A DNA stretch of 64,000 nucleotides from Halichondria panicea (Eukaryota; Porifera; Demospongiae; Suberitida; Halichondriidae). The first letter of the stretch is position 1; every line of letters begins with the position of its first letter. Shown here one piece after another: positions 49,766 through 62,312 of this stretch. The translations under genes were made by a program, and so were the position numbers. The notes beneath the pieces are model-generated. The model made no database searches and was not told the origin of the DNA. It saw only the letters and a program-made list of their open reading frames with translations. The stretch is from positions 1,736,501-1,800,500 of the forward strand of contig NC_087385.1 in assembly GCF_963675165.1 (NCBI RefSeq), given 5' to 3'.

Positions 49766-52700
49766 ATGGATATCATTTCAGCCGTTAGAGCTCAAGACTT
49801 GGATGCTATTGAAGCAGCAATTGAAAGAGGAGAAGACGTAAACAGTGTGGATCCACTGGACAATGTAATGGTTTTTAGGGGTTTTGTTCTATAGATAATA
49901 ACTCTTATCCTACAGGATGGTATTACACCTCTCTTTATAGCAGCGAGACATGGTTTCACAGAGATAGTCACCAAGCTGCACTCATGTGGAGCAACTATGG
50001 ACAAAGCTACCGTTGTGAGTCAGATTGTCCAGTTAAAAGTACCGCATAAGCTCTTTTTAAGGTGCCCCTCTAAAGATGTGCCATGAAGCCTCTAAAATAA
50101 TTTTTGAAACTCCAAATGGGAGCTCCACCATGTGTGGGTAATTATTTTTAGACAGCGCGTTGGTAGATAGAGGTAAAATGAGCAAACAGATCACAGAATT
50201 CTTCCTTCCACATCTGGGCAACCCCCAAGCCAAAACGAACCATAGTACCTCTTTAACGTGTGTAACCTATGCACAGTCCTGTTGGAAGACCAAGAGCTGC
50301 AGGTGCCATATGCACAGTCCATTTGCAAAGCTGTTTTTTTACCTCTAATTAGAAGGCGCCCCTCTTAACTAATTTTCCAACCTCCTAATAGAGCCACCTT
50401 TACCAGCGTAATTATTTTAATGTGGCGCCTTAAAAACTTATACGGTACAGCAATTCCCATGTCCTATTGTAAGAGAGTACTATGGTGTGAGTAACTTTCT
50501 TTGCATTGTATTGATCAATGCTTAGCTGACTGCACATAAGGCCAGGCAAAGTAGATTCCTTGTTTCTCATCTTATCCACTTCCTCAATTTGCATGAGGGG
50601 AGGAGGTCATTATTCATTATAATTATTATTGCTTCATCATATTTTATAATTATTATGATTATCAGCACTAGGGTCACCTAAATTTTTAGCCAAAAAAGCA
50701 CGTCATTAAGAAATGAAGGGGTGCGTGTTATTAGAACAATATTGAAAGTCAAGGAGGCATACTTTTACCACAAGCGGGGGCTGATAAAAAACAATGATTC
50801 TACTTTGCCTGGCCTAAGCTCTGGTATGCATGTGTACACATGCAGCGTGGGGATACTCCACTTATGTCAGCGGGCTGGAATGATAATCCAAGAACTGTCA
50901 GGGAACTACTCAGATGTGGAGCTTCTGTTGATCTGGCAAACAAAGTAAGTGAAATTTAGGTGTTAAAGTTTCTCACGGTCTTATAATCACTGTTATGACT
51001 TCCATATCTCATTATTTAAGGATGGGAATACACCGCTAATATCGGCAGCGAGAAGAGGCCACAAAGATGATGTACATGAGATACTCCTAGCGAAAGCCAC
51101 TGTGGATCTAGCTAATAATGTAAGTGCAACGCTGACTATTAAATCTCTATATTTGGTTGGTGTTTTTTACTATTATTGCTTGCGTGAAGAAAGGGGACAC
51201 AGCACTTATCGTGGCAGCCATGCTTGGATACAAAGGTACAGTAAAGGAACTGCTTTCATCTGGAGCAACTGTGGACTTATTGAACCTCGTAAGTTTGCTT
51301 CTGAAGCCTTGTCTGCAGACATTTGTACAATGGGTACTAGCTGGCATACCTATGCCATATAGGTATGCCATTGAAAATCTATAGTACTAGCTGGCATACC
51401 TATGCCATATAGGTATGCCATTGAAAATCTATAGTGCAAACAGTGAAAGTGATAATGTGTATCATGTAGCATGCTCCAATACATGATGTTTAGAAAATCA
51501 GTTATTCCCAATTGTCATCAGTTTTTGTTGGTTTATAGGAGGAAAACAACCCACTTATCTTGGCAGCAAAGAATGGACACACGGATATCGTCAGGCAACT
51601 ACTACAGTATAAAGCAACAGTCAATGTGGCGAATAAAGTGAGTAATATCATGCAGCTATGCAGTTTGATGATGATGCATGCATCTGACGTTGACTTTAAT
51701 TGATTGTGTATATCCCACAGTTAGGGGACACTCCTCTAATCCTAGCAGCCAGGTTTGGTCACACAGATATTGTGAGGGATTTGATGTCGGCCGGAGCCAC
51801 TGTGGATTCTCTAAATAGAGTGAGTACCATACATATATTATTCCTCACATGTATAATTATAATAGGCATTCGTATCTATATAATACTGTTGACTGGCTGT
51901 AATGTGATATACAATGCACGTTCTTATTTAGCATTTGTACCTTCAATTGCTGTTACAGTATAACTGTGTGTCTATATTCCCTATTATAGTAATAGGTTAG
52001 TGGGAGTACGCGATCACATCTGCTAGTATATTTAACCCCATGCATTTTATATTACAGGAAAGAAGTAGCGCTCTTATCAGGGCCGCATTTTTTGGACATA
52101 CTGACATTGTCAAGATACTGTTGTCGTCGGGAGCACATGTTAATCTGGCTAATAATGTTAGTCGCTAACATTGTATAATTATTAGCTGTTGAATTGTCAC
52201 ACAGTATTCTATAGACTGGGTTTAATAGTAATCCCCATGACTACACATACCTTATTTTACATTGAAGGTCAAAGTTTGGAATTTTCCTGTATTTAGTCTC
52301 GCTCTTGTTGCAGCAGCCATTAATTTTGGACTCTTTGAACTTTTTTGCATCCTTTTTAGCAAGCATTCATATGTTCATAGATTATTATTTCGGCACACAG
52401 ATTGGAAATACTCCACTCATTTCGGCAGCTATTAATGGACACACAGAGACAGTTGGGACTCTTCTTTTATCTGGAGCCTCTTTAAATGTATCTAATGAAG
52501 TAAGTTATACAGTGATACCTATATTTCATAGCGGTAACCCCTACATTAATTGACTGCAATAAATATAGGTGGCCTGCTAGCATGCACAGGTTGAATCACG
52601 TGCTACGTACAGTGAGGATTATAACAGTCTGCATGCCATTGGTCAAAAACCGACTAAGTGGCTCAAATGACAGGCCCACTATCGGCTTGAGCAAACACTA

Positions 52701-55700
52701 TTGACCAAGTATGCTGAGCTGGCTAGCATTCGCACTATATTATAGAATAGAAATTAATTTACCATTGTGTAAGAGAAGTTTAGCCATTTGATGGTTATTA
52801 GTATGGCTATACTGGTTTGAAGCAGTGCTAGGAATTAGTAACAGTGGCTACCTTCAGGCAGTGGCTGTCTCAAATCTCCTGATTTGAATATTGAAGGACC
52901 TAAAAGATGTGTGTGTAAACAATGAAAGCACCGCGGGTGCTGAGATGCCTCGGTGCATAGATATGTCAAAGCTAATAACGTAAAAGCTATATCATGATGA
53001 ACATTTTTGCATCTGGCTAATCACAGGGAAACCCAAAAAGTGGGAAATAATTGATCATGATTATTGCTACCAAAAGTACAAAGTAATGTCTGCTGCATCA
53101 GTAAAGCCTTGCATCACCATGCAATAGCTAGCGTTCTAGTGCAGAGCTAACTACTAAGTATAGAGTAGCAACACTCCATGGACAAGTTTTGCTACGCACT
53201 CTTCTGAAAGGTTGCAATGGCATTCCAAGTAGAACGAAGCATTATTTTGCAAATCCACAAATCAAAATCCAAAAAACGTTACTAGAAGCCTATAGAAACT
53301 CTTACTGGCATGTTCATTGATCCTTGAGCAGCTGTAGCACACACATGTACACACAGACACACTATCGTATACCTAGCTTGCCTGCATATGCGCACCGAGG
53401 CATAATAAGCCCAGAAATTTGATCAGCAACACCTCAATATCGTATATATAGTAGTACAGAGCTAAAAGTTGAACAATCAATAATAATTATAGCATGCTGG
53501 CCTATAGTATTATAAAGTCAATTATTTATCATTTTTTATAGCATGGTCTGGCATGCAAATGTTAGCTAGAAGAAAAAAATCCATCATTATGTATTATGAT
53601 ATTATCCTATGGATACTGATGCAGGCACGAGTGACAGCTACTAGGCATGCACAGACGAGTGATAATCTCAGTATCCATGGGATAATGCATTTATTGCTTA
53701 GCAACCAAAATGCAGGTTGAATCTGCGCATGCGCAACATGCGGTTGCTTTGCCAACCAGAAGGATGCGTAGCAACAAAATTGAGTTTCTCCCAGTTGAAG
53801 ACGAGTTTAAGAGAAAGAAAACGGCTAAAAGACAAAGAAATAAAACTCTAGAATACCAGGAGAGCTTGCAGAAGGCTACTACATTGTAAAAGATTTTGTA
53901 GAGAACAGACAAGAAAAAAAGACAAGAAAAACGTTGACAACCAGCAACCCGTTTTGAAAATGGATAGTTCTGAAGGATAAACAGCGTGTGCTTGCTTTCT
54001 ATCATGCTCCAGTGTATCAGAAGAGGAAACATGGACCGCTAGTAGCAAAAGAAAAGTGTCACAACCAGTTTTGAAGCAAAAACGAATTACAAAAGCTGAA
54101 CAGGCTTAAATGGTGGTGCAGTACACTTCTACACTGTGCAATATTCCGCTCAAAGCACTCATTCCCAACACTGATGCCCTGTTAGATGCGTTAAATATGA
54201 CTGCTAAACTGACTGCTAAACTGAACACTGACAACCTCCTGACCCTCAGCATCACTGCAAAAGAGCAAAGAAGTTATACAGAGCATCAGAGAGCATCAGA
54301 AAACATGAAAAGAGACTGATAAACATTGCATTGCATGATCATAAGTGTGTAAATCATTGCTTTTATTGTTCTCTCACTGCTGAAAACGTTTCATTCCAAT
54401 TAAGAATCACTTCCTAGTGTGTAATAACAAGTGTGCAATAATACTGCCGGGTGTGCGATATGGAAAAATATCTGCACACTTGGTGATGAGTCGCTTCCTG
54501 TGCAATTTAAATGTAAAACGCTGATGTCAGCACTTATTAAAAAGCAATAAAATTATATATGGACTTGTTATTATTATGAGGGTGACGGCATTCTTGTGTA
54601 CAATAGACAAGTTTCATTGCATGTGTCTGAAATATGTATATAGGCTGGAAATACTTCTTTGATCGAAGCAGCTCAGAACGGTCATGCTGGGACAGTCAGA
54701 AAACTCATTTTATCCGGAGCCTCTTGTGACAAGGCCAACAAAGTAAGCAATAATACTATCTACAAAAATTATGCTCCATCGTTTATCAGGTTGGCGACAC
54801 TCCACTTATTGTAGCGGCCATGGGAGGCCATAAGGATACCATCGTGGAGCTTGTATCGTTAGAAGCCACAGTAGATCTACCTAACAACTTAAAGGTAAGA
54901 AAACATTTTGTTTATGAATTGCTGGCCTGCATGTATATGTTATGATCCCCTAGCTGCAAATACCGCTTTTGTAATAAAAAATTAAACTAACTAAACGAGT
55001 GTTGCAAGCTGCGCTGGCCTCTCGCCATGTTTCTATAGAGTGTATATAGAAGAGGTAATTAGTTTGCTTTTTAATCTGCGCTATACGCTGCGGTTTAATC
55101 GAGGCCATCACAACAATATCTAATTCTATACACAGTGCTCAGTCCATGCAACTCACTAGGTCTATATCTAGTGTATAGTAGTCATAACCAGCACGCTTAT
55201 ACACGCTACATGTTTCATTAGTTCTAAAACAACATAATTTATAGAATGTCTCTTTTTACTGGGTGTGGTCAGTCATTAGCAAGTACTACACGTGGCTCAT
55301 GGACTAGGCGTGTTATAAATTGCTGAAAGAGATGACATCTCGAGGAAACACAAATTTCTTATTTTGAGGGAGTTACCCGACAAAAATTTTGCTTAATAGC
55401 CTCGTTCATAGGGCACGAGGCTGCACTGCAGATTCAATGTAAAAACATCACATGCACCACTCCATTTCCAATCCCTCTAACTCTTTAATCTATGCATGCA
55501 TGCAGCTTTGCAGCTCTATTCTGACTCTATAATTGTAGCTAACCAACTAACAAAGCAAGACCAACTCATAAGTTGAATAGAAAGTTTGTGCGAACAGATC
55601 GATGCTATGAAAGACTCTGAAGAGACTATAACAGCCTTCACTGTGAGCCATAACTCGAGAAATAAGCTTCAGCCAGTTGCAAATCCACAAATCATAATCC

Positions 55701-58700
55701 GTTGAGCAGTTACAGCTGAAACAGACACACACAGACACACCTGTACGTACATATGCACAGTCATATCCACAGTCATGTAGCCTTACCGTATCCCTCGTGC
55801 GGCTACGCCTCGAGGCATAAATGAAAAGGGGTGGTACGTTGAAGCAAGGGCTTATAAAGAAAAGAAATAACTATCTAGCCTATGTACGTAGTCACCATGC
55901 ATACTTCATATCAGAGCATAGATTTAAGAGTTAGAGGGATAGGAAACGGTTGGTATCTTGAGTAACATCCGCGCTACGCTGCGGTTTAATCAAGGCCATC
56001 ACAACAATATCTCTGTTTCTACACCCAGTGCATAATAAACTACAATTAAGTAACTGTGCTTAGTCCGTGCAACTCACTTATATTTCAAGGTCTATTACCT
56101 ATTGTAGTAGTCTTAACCAGCACGCTTACACGTTACATGTTCCAATAGCTACCTTCGGAACATAATTATAACTGTATTGGAAAGTCTCTTTTTACTGGGT
56201 GTGGTCAGTCATTAGCAAGTACTACACGTGGCTCATGGACTAGGCGTGTTATAAATTGCTGAAAGAGATTATGTCTCGAGGAAACACAGCTTTGGGAGTT
56301 ACCCGGCAAAAATGTGCTTAATATAGCCTCGCCTGGGCCTGTTCCTTCAAGAGAGTAAGCTATTGCTCCATCGAAATCCAGAGCTGAAGTCTCCATAGTT
56401 GAGTCACAGGTAGCTAGCTAGCTAGTGTTTAAACGCTTAGGAATTTGTTCGTTTGAGCGAATTCCAACCACGCCCAGATACAATCAATACCAGGCCTAGG
56501 AGTTGACCTAGCGTTCAATTGGAGACAGATCGGCCTGGGAACGAGGCTAAGGCAGGATCTAATAGAAACCAGTAGTTAATTTGCCTGCCTGCCTGGTCTA
56601 AAATACTGGCAAAAAATAAATAGATAATCAATTTGGTCTGGCCTTATTGTATGTGTGTTGTATTTGTAGGGTGGAGTTACACCGCTTATGGCTGCAGCAA
56701 ATTATGGCCATTTAGATGCTGTTAAAGAGCTACTATCGTCAAGAGCCATCGTACAAATTACTAACAAAGTGAGATTTACTGATCTGTCCCTAAATTATCA
56801 TGCACTACAATGTCCATGGTGATTGAATTATTCATATTCTGCATCACATATAGATGGATAAAACTGCATTGGCAGTGGCTAAAGAATCGAGGTTTTCAAA
56901 TGCCGCCACTGTTGCTTGTCTGGAAGCAGCTGCTCGAGGGTATATGACTGTAAGTGCACCCTTATTACTCAATGGAATGTTCATTTTTGGTTAATGATTT
57001 CAGCCACGCCAGCGTACCCAGTCAGAAGCAGACTCTAAACGTTCAACCGTAGCTGATGCTAACTTGGAAGAGTGAGCTGTGGGGTTGACTATACGTACTT
57101 AACTTGGGTCGATACAGATCCCACAAAAATGCTTTTAGCCACAACTATTCTTAATAGCTTTCTATATGTATATTTTACTGCTATTGTATTATAGCATGAT
57201 AATATTATATTGCTTTATCTTTCTTTTATATTATAATTATAGGGAGAGAAAAACAAGACGTCAGACAGGTGGAGAGGAGCTATTATTCAAACACCGTACT
57301 GGTTTAGAGGACTTACTCGCTACGTCTCTTAAGCGTAAGCACATAATGATATATATAGATTATTCTGCATGCATCGAATAGTATTTTATCAAACACTCTC
57401 ATGGAATATCGAGCAAATAGAAGCCTCGAAAAGTGCTGTATTGTACTCTAAGGTATCTTATCATTCTTTACATATGAATGCAGCTATCCCAGGTGTCTCT
57501 ATTGAAAGCCATACTAAACTGGAAGTAACAAACAATGCTCAAAATTTTCATTGGAAAGGATATGGGTTTAATATGTTTATACCCAAAGATTGTCTGCCAG
57601 CTAAAGCTGAATCCAAGCATTACACTATACACTTGTATGCAACTATCTCACAAAAATGTTACCGCTTTCCTAAAAATCACGAATTGATGAGTGCCGTGTA
57701 CTGGATCAGATGTAACCCTCTTTGTCGATTTAGAAACCCTATCACTATTGAAATACAACACTGTGCATATGGAGAGGCAGTTAAAGGTCTTTCATTTGTA
57801 AGAGCACTTTGCTCCCAAACATATCTCCCATACGATTTTAAGAAATTGGAACCACAGGGCTCCTTTTCTGACAGTTCCAGTTATGGCTCCATCTTGTTAA
57901 CTGGTTTTAGTGGCATCGGTATCGTAAGTTCAGTTGATCCGCAAATTCCAAGATCGATGGAGCCTCAACGCAAGCACACAGCCACTCTCTACTATCTTAG
58001 TAAGAGCATCAGTAACTGGACAATTCACCTCGCAATAACTTGGGACCTTGAAACTTGCATCAATGTGAGTGAGGAGTAAGTTTATAAGTCATGTGTGTAT
58101 ACATGTTGTCTTCTTTCAATTATGAGTTGCATGATGTTGTGACATCGTTTTGCTCTATTATATATAGAGTGTGAAGAAGTATTATGATACTGATGGTCTA
58201 TGGACAAAAGGTGCTTTTCTCAGTGCAGTTGAGATTATGGGCGATAAAATTGAAGTTGACATTCCTCGACCTGATTTAGTGAATGGTTGGATCTTGAGAC
58301 CTCTAACCGCCAAATTTGTAAGTGTTCTTTTCTTAGCATGAAAGTGACGTCATTCAATATTCAATGATAATTCACTATAATTATAGTACAGTGCATGATA
58401 AAAATATTGTTTACCGATTGAGGTTCAATCAAAATTAATCTGTTAATCCAAGGTTTGTTTTTCACCATGCGTTCTTGTTGCAGCTATTAATGAAGACAGT
58501 GAACTACTATGAGCCCGGCAAAGCAGTCCCCTCCATTCAAATCAAGGCCGTGTTTCGGCACCAAAGTTCCACTTCAGATTCAGTACCAGAACTGTTTTAT
58601 CAACTTGCTCTGAAAGGGATCCAGGAGCCAAACATAATCACCATTGATATTGACCCTTCTCTGTCAATAGGCAACCAATGCACTTTTCAAGCAGGCCTAG

Positions 58701-59171
58701 GTACATGTACATGTTCACATAACAGGTGTTCACTAATACATCACTTGCATGCATGCATGCATTATTTTGTATTACATGCATGCATGCACCTTACTGTGTA
58801 ATTATACTTATACAGGTGTTTCTGTTGAACTTCAAGAAATAATGCGTAACACTGGTATTCGAAAAGAAGATTTGAATAACGAAGTTACTGATGAGAACGT
58901 TAGGCGTTTTGCCTCTAAATTTGCTGATTATAACTGGTTGGAATACGCTATCACTCTTGGACTCGATGAATCTGAAAGAAGAGCTATCAGGACAGATGTG
59001 CAACTAGACAGTGAATTTTTGAAGGCTCACGAAACGCTGCAAATGTGGCACAAAAGAAATGGCTATAGAGCAACCTATAGAATTTTGGTAGACGCATGCT
59101 GTAGCCACAAGAATATGAGACTTGTCATGGACTTATGCCATTTATTAAAAAAGCAATATAATCTTTGTTAA
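49766..59171 (+). CDS. Ankyrin-repeat / ZU5-like / UPA-like / death-domain protein, 19 exons, 951 aa
   Basis: Exons: 49766-49864, 49916-50014, 50846-50944, 51021-51119, 51190-51288, 51539-51637, 51721-51819, 52058-52156, 52401-52499, 54644-54742, 54790-54894, 56670-56768, 56854-56949, 57004-57071, 57243-57334, 57382-58064, 58168-58317, 58484-58700, 58816-59171. Exons 1-13 each encode one ankyrin unit, mostly exactly 33 residues bounded by phase-0 introns (pattern GDTPLI-x-AA-x-x-GH-x-x-x-V...LL). Exons 14-15 are a basic linker. Exon 16 has a ZU5-like domain (WKGYGFNMFIPKDCLPA...CRFRNPITIEIQHCA) leading into a UPA-like region that continues in 17-18. Exon 19 is a death domain (RFASKFADYNWLEYAITLGL...FLKAHETLQMWHKR...LVDACCSH). 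The order recalls ankyrins and the ZU5-UPA-DD tails of UNC5 and PIDD. A signalling or innate-sensing adaptor role is inferred. No signal peptide or membrane segment. Confidence 0.9.
50040..50447. mobile_element. MITE with TACCGCATAAG termini in ANK intron 2
   Basis: The left end taCCGCATAAGCTCTTTTTAAGG and the right end CCTTAAAAACTTATACGGta are inverted repeats flanked by TA, 408 bases overall. It was present before the local duplication, because an intact copy occupies the same intron position at 62,732-63,169. Confidence 0.8.
51334..51433 (+). repeat. Two tandem 50-bp units each containing a hairpin
   Basis: Each unit begins gtactag and includes GGCATACCTAT-gccat-ATAGGTATGCC, an 11-base perfect inverted repeat with a 5-base loop. 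The two units are essentially identical, so the duplication is recent. It lies in intron 5 of the ANK gene, 45 bases past the exon 5 donor. Confidence 0.9.
52500..54643. other. 2.1-kb ANK intron 9 with repeat remnants
   Basis: It contains a degenerate copy of the dispersed repeat ending cgaggcata (about 53,100-53,405). It also has a bounded segment in which cctatggatactgatg (53,607) is mirrored by gtatccatgggat (53,673), and a TGCGCATGCGCA palindrome at about 53,725. From 53,690 to 54,340 there is purine-rich sequence with short frames that I could not connect to splice sites. No exon supported. Confidence 0.5.
54990..56330 (+). repeat. Pair of direct repeats of about 400 bases in ANK intron 11
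   Basis: The first copy (about 55,070-55,405) and the second (about 55,970-56,325) share, in order, cgctgcggtttaatc, aggccatcacaacaatatct, accagcacgctta, and a long block from gtctctttttactgggtgtg to gctcatggactaggcgtg, then tgctgaaagagat. The second copy runs into a tatagcctcg element end at about 56,322 whose partner, cgaggcta, ends near 56,549. Between the copies lies a full dispersed repeat (about 55,540-55,820). Confidence 0.7.
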
Positions 59172-59525
59172 TTGTTTTTCTTTGTACCAGCTCAATGAAT
59201 TTTAAATTGAGATAAGAAGTTTGGGAGCACGCCAAAACATGTTTAGCTACGCCCACTTTTGTTGACCACCCCCCCATATTACAGCAGTGCATCACAGTAA
59301 ATTAAGGTTATTACTTAGTTTGTGTAAATGTCACGAAATATGCTGACTATATATATATGCATGCATGTATGTGTACTGTGTATGTTGTGATACTCAATTA
59401 GGTTCTCCTGTTCTCCACGTTTTCATGTTTCTCCTTTTCTCCATGTTCTTTGCGTTTTCATAGTTCTCTTTGTTCTCCCTGTTCTCTGCGTTCCCTGCAT
59501 TCTCCTGTTCTCTGCATTATCACAG
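59172..59525. other. Spacer after the ANK gene ending in a long pyrimidine tract
   Basis: It must hold the 3' UTR of the ANK gene. From about 59,400 to 59,525 the sequence is a run of TTCTCC/TTCTCTGC-type imperfect repeats that leads into the first kelch exon acceptor (atcacag). Confidence 0.5.
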
Positions 59526-60228
59526 TTCTCTGCGCTCTGAATACCATCGTCGCATCGAGCGGCTTGCTTTCGAAGTCAACCCACAGCTGGCCTCGAGACT
59601 TGTATCTCTGCTTCTGAGCAAAATTGGTGAAAATAAAATTTGACCCCCCTCGTTTTAAGCTTACAGACACTGAAGAGTGAAGTGGTTAGTGGAAGTGGAT
59701 GAACAAATGAGTTCCATTTCTTTGACACACAAAATAGTAACTTTGGTCAACGTGCGCATTCGCTGTATGCATAGGAAACCATGTACCAATCAGGATAATG
59801 AACATCGTACCATTCTCCCCACCCCTACGTTCAGGTGTCTGGTCGTCCCCTGAGCTCAGAGGAGAGAGACCTCCTCCCTGTGATGACTTCACCTTCACCA
59901 TGATGGACCAGCATAGGGCAGTCTTCTTTGGAGGGTTCCAATCTGGCCGTAGGATCAATAGTGTCTACCTGTTTGACTTCAAGACCATCCATGGTGAGTT
60001 GGAATTAGTACTGCGACATTGAAATGCACAATACTGTGTATTCACTGTGTGTAGGAAGTCACTAAGGTGAAGCCAGTACAGGGAGAACCTAGTGGAGAGG
60101 TTAGGCCATGCTGTCTCAACTATAGCCAGGACCACCCTCAACTACTTGTGTACAGAGGACTGGGTATTGGCATCAAGCCACTGGGGGACATGTGGATACT
60201 TGATGTCGACACTGGCAAGTGGACAGAG
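59526..60228 (+). pseudogene. Kelch-repeat gene, three exons, apparently a fragment
   Basis: Exons: 59526-59626, 59835-59993, 60059-60228. Exon 1 encodes SEYHRRIERLAFEVNPQLASR, a helical stretch, and ends one base into a codon that exon 2 completes. Exon 2 has a kelch blade, HRAVFFGGFQSGRRINSVYL followed by FDF. Exon 3 has QLLVYRGLGIGIKPLGDMWI, then LDVDTGKW, which is another blade (normal kelch has YGG; here YRG). Joining exons 2 and 3 in frame needs an unusual aag acceptor at 60,058; the stronger tag four bases earlier gives an early TAA. No start codon precedes exon 1 and no exon follows before repeats begin. I read it as a broken or partial copy of a kelch gene, but a live gene with unseen exons is possible. 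Confidence 0.55.
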
Positions 60229-62141
60229 GTGAGTTTTGTCTTATTATATGTCTGCGTGTTGTCTGTGTGTGTAGCTATAGACTGCTTAAGGATCAATTAA
60301 CTGCAAGTAAGAGTTTCTAGTAACGTTTTCTATTCGTGGATTTTCAGTTATCAGTGTTATGCCTAGTTTTGTTTATTGGAATACTTTGAAGCCTTTCAGA
60401 AGAGTGCATATAGCCAAACTTGTCCATGGAGTGTTGCTACTCCACTTAGTAGTTAGCTCTGCACTAGAACGAAGAGAGCTGCAAGGCTCTACTTAGCCTC
60501 CTTCACCGGCCTTCATAGAAAAAAGGCCTGTTATTATTGAATATTTTTTCCCGTAAAATTTCCTATAAGGCCACTTCAAGTGACACTCTGGTTTCTGGCC
60601 CTGAAATTTTTCTAATTGCATCCGGGCGGGCGGCTTTTCTCATTATGTCATTATCAATTTCACGTTATGAATCTCATTATTTTGCAAATGAATAATTTTC
60701 ATTATCACACTATTTTGTGCCACATGGACCATTCTGCGCATGCGTAGTAGAAATAATGAGATAGAATCCAATAATGAGATAGAAATCCAAGAATAAAATC
60801 TGATGCGGGCGGTGGACCAGAAACCAGAATATCACTTGGAGTGGCCTAATACTGGATTCATCAGAGAAAATATCCTAAAAGTCATACACAGAGGTATAAT
60901 TATAGCTAGCTATCTAGAGACAGAGCTGTGTAGGTTTGTTGTACAGCTATTAGAATCAGTAGCAGTAGTATAGTAGACTTTCACCAAAGTTAGTGTTAAA
61001 TGGGTGTGGCCTATCCATTAGGCTCTTGTCCAGCTTTCACTCCGTTCAGACGATCGTCATCCACACTATTGCAGGCTGTGAGTCTTTTGTTAACATAGCA
61101 GGCTAAGGGTAGCTATCAGAGAATGCTATACGATGGGCTAGAAACCTTCAATCGAAGTTTCTATCTATATTTCCTTTAATCCACTTCCGTTTGTTGTGAT
61201 GTCATAGTTTTACTGAGCATATACAATGTTATCCAAAGCCCCCAGATACCGCGGGGATATTAGCGCATGCGCAAGCAGTCGATACCAGGCCCACTTCCCT
61301 GAGTGAAGTGCGGCCTGGGATCGAGGCTATAGGCTCTACTCTGATATGATGCAGCAGCCATTAATTTTAGACTTCGGCATCCTTTTTATCAACAATCACG
61401 ATTGATCATTTCCCACCCACTCTTTGAGTTTCCCTATGATTAATAGTCGGATGCAAAAAATTTATCACATGTATTAGCAATGATATTAGCTATAAGCTTT
61501 GTTACCCGAGGGGCACGTGGACGGCCACGGGTATAGTAGTCCGTTGGTTTGTTTGTCTGTGTGTGACATGTGAGTCTACTCACCTGGATGCTGCCATAGC
61601 ACTGCGTTTACAGCAAGGATAGCCTCCACACACACAATAGTTTTAATTGTGACAGATTTCGATGTTAAAGTTTCTTTGTCGTATAAAAGCGAGCAAAAGC
61701 CATGAACTTGCACGTTGGCTAGCTCTACACTCGATCTTTGTTCGAGGTAGATCTACATAAAAATGATTTGCAGCTGAAGTGATCCTTTACTGGTCTCTGT
61801 TAAAGTAGAATTGTAGCTTTGTGTGTGTGTGTGTGTGTCTGTTCCAGCTGTAACTGCTCAACGGTTGTAATGCGACAAAAACTAACAACTTCTATAGGCT
61901 TCTAGCCACGTTCTTTTGGATTTTGATTCGTAGAATAGCAAATTAAAGCTTCTTTCTCGAGTTGTGGCTATTTTGACTCTCATTGAAGGCTGTTGCAGTC
62001 TCTTCAGAATCTTTCGTAACATTATTTGTTCGCACAAAGTTTCTATTCAACTTATAAGTTAGTCTAGCTTGCACTAAAGCACTAGCTTTTTGTTAGCTAT
62101 ACAAGAGTCAGAAAAGAGCTGTAAAACTAGCTACCGTATAG
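60229..62141. repeat. Repeat-filled spacer before the duplicated block
   Basis: In order: an inverted copy of the dispersed CGAGGCATAA repeat (about 60,240-60,490), and a TAGCCTCC/TAGCCTCGA element (60,494-61,329) that is the reverse of the one at 26,643. Next comes a copy of the 3,115 repeat (about 61,505-61,760), then another inverted dispersed repeat (about 61,815-62,110) that stops at accgtatagc, directly at the duplication breakpoint. No gene is seen. Confidence 0.65.
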
Positions 62142-62269
62142 CGAATGACATTCTGACAGAAGAGCTCTCTGTCCTCGCCCTCCTCGTCCAGGTAAGTCTC
62201 TACTCTATTGTAGTAGCGCTTAGTCCCATCATCGAGCCGAGGTAAGGAGTTGGTTATCTTTGCTTCCAT
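62142..62269 (-). pseudogene. Truncated duplicate of NOP9 exon 1
   Basis: The sequence matches the first 43 or so codons of NOP9 (ATG at 62,267-62,269), with few changes, and then stops abruptly at gaatgacattctgacag where it meets unrelated repeat sequence. The rest of NOP9 is absent. It is a by-product of the tandem duplication whose left breakpoint fell inside NOP9 exon 1 (equivalent to 49,478). Confidence 0.9.
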
Positions 62270-62300
62270 ATGCCACGTGGGTTAAATAAATCCTAGTCAT

Positions 62301-62312
62301 TGCGCATGCGCA
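62301..62312. promoter_or_regulatory. Perfect NRF1-type palindrome in the duplicated promoter
   Basis: TGCGCATGCGCA here corresponds to tgcgcatgcaca at 49,633. The E-box CACGTG is also conserved (62,274-62,279). So the copied promoter retains, or has regained, the full motif. Confidence 0.6.

Noticed and set aside
53690-54320. Possible gene remnant with Lys-rich short frames in ANK intron 9
   Set aside because: The frames are short and unconnected by splice sites, and the region sits between repeat remnants; I cannot name a product.
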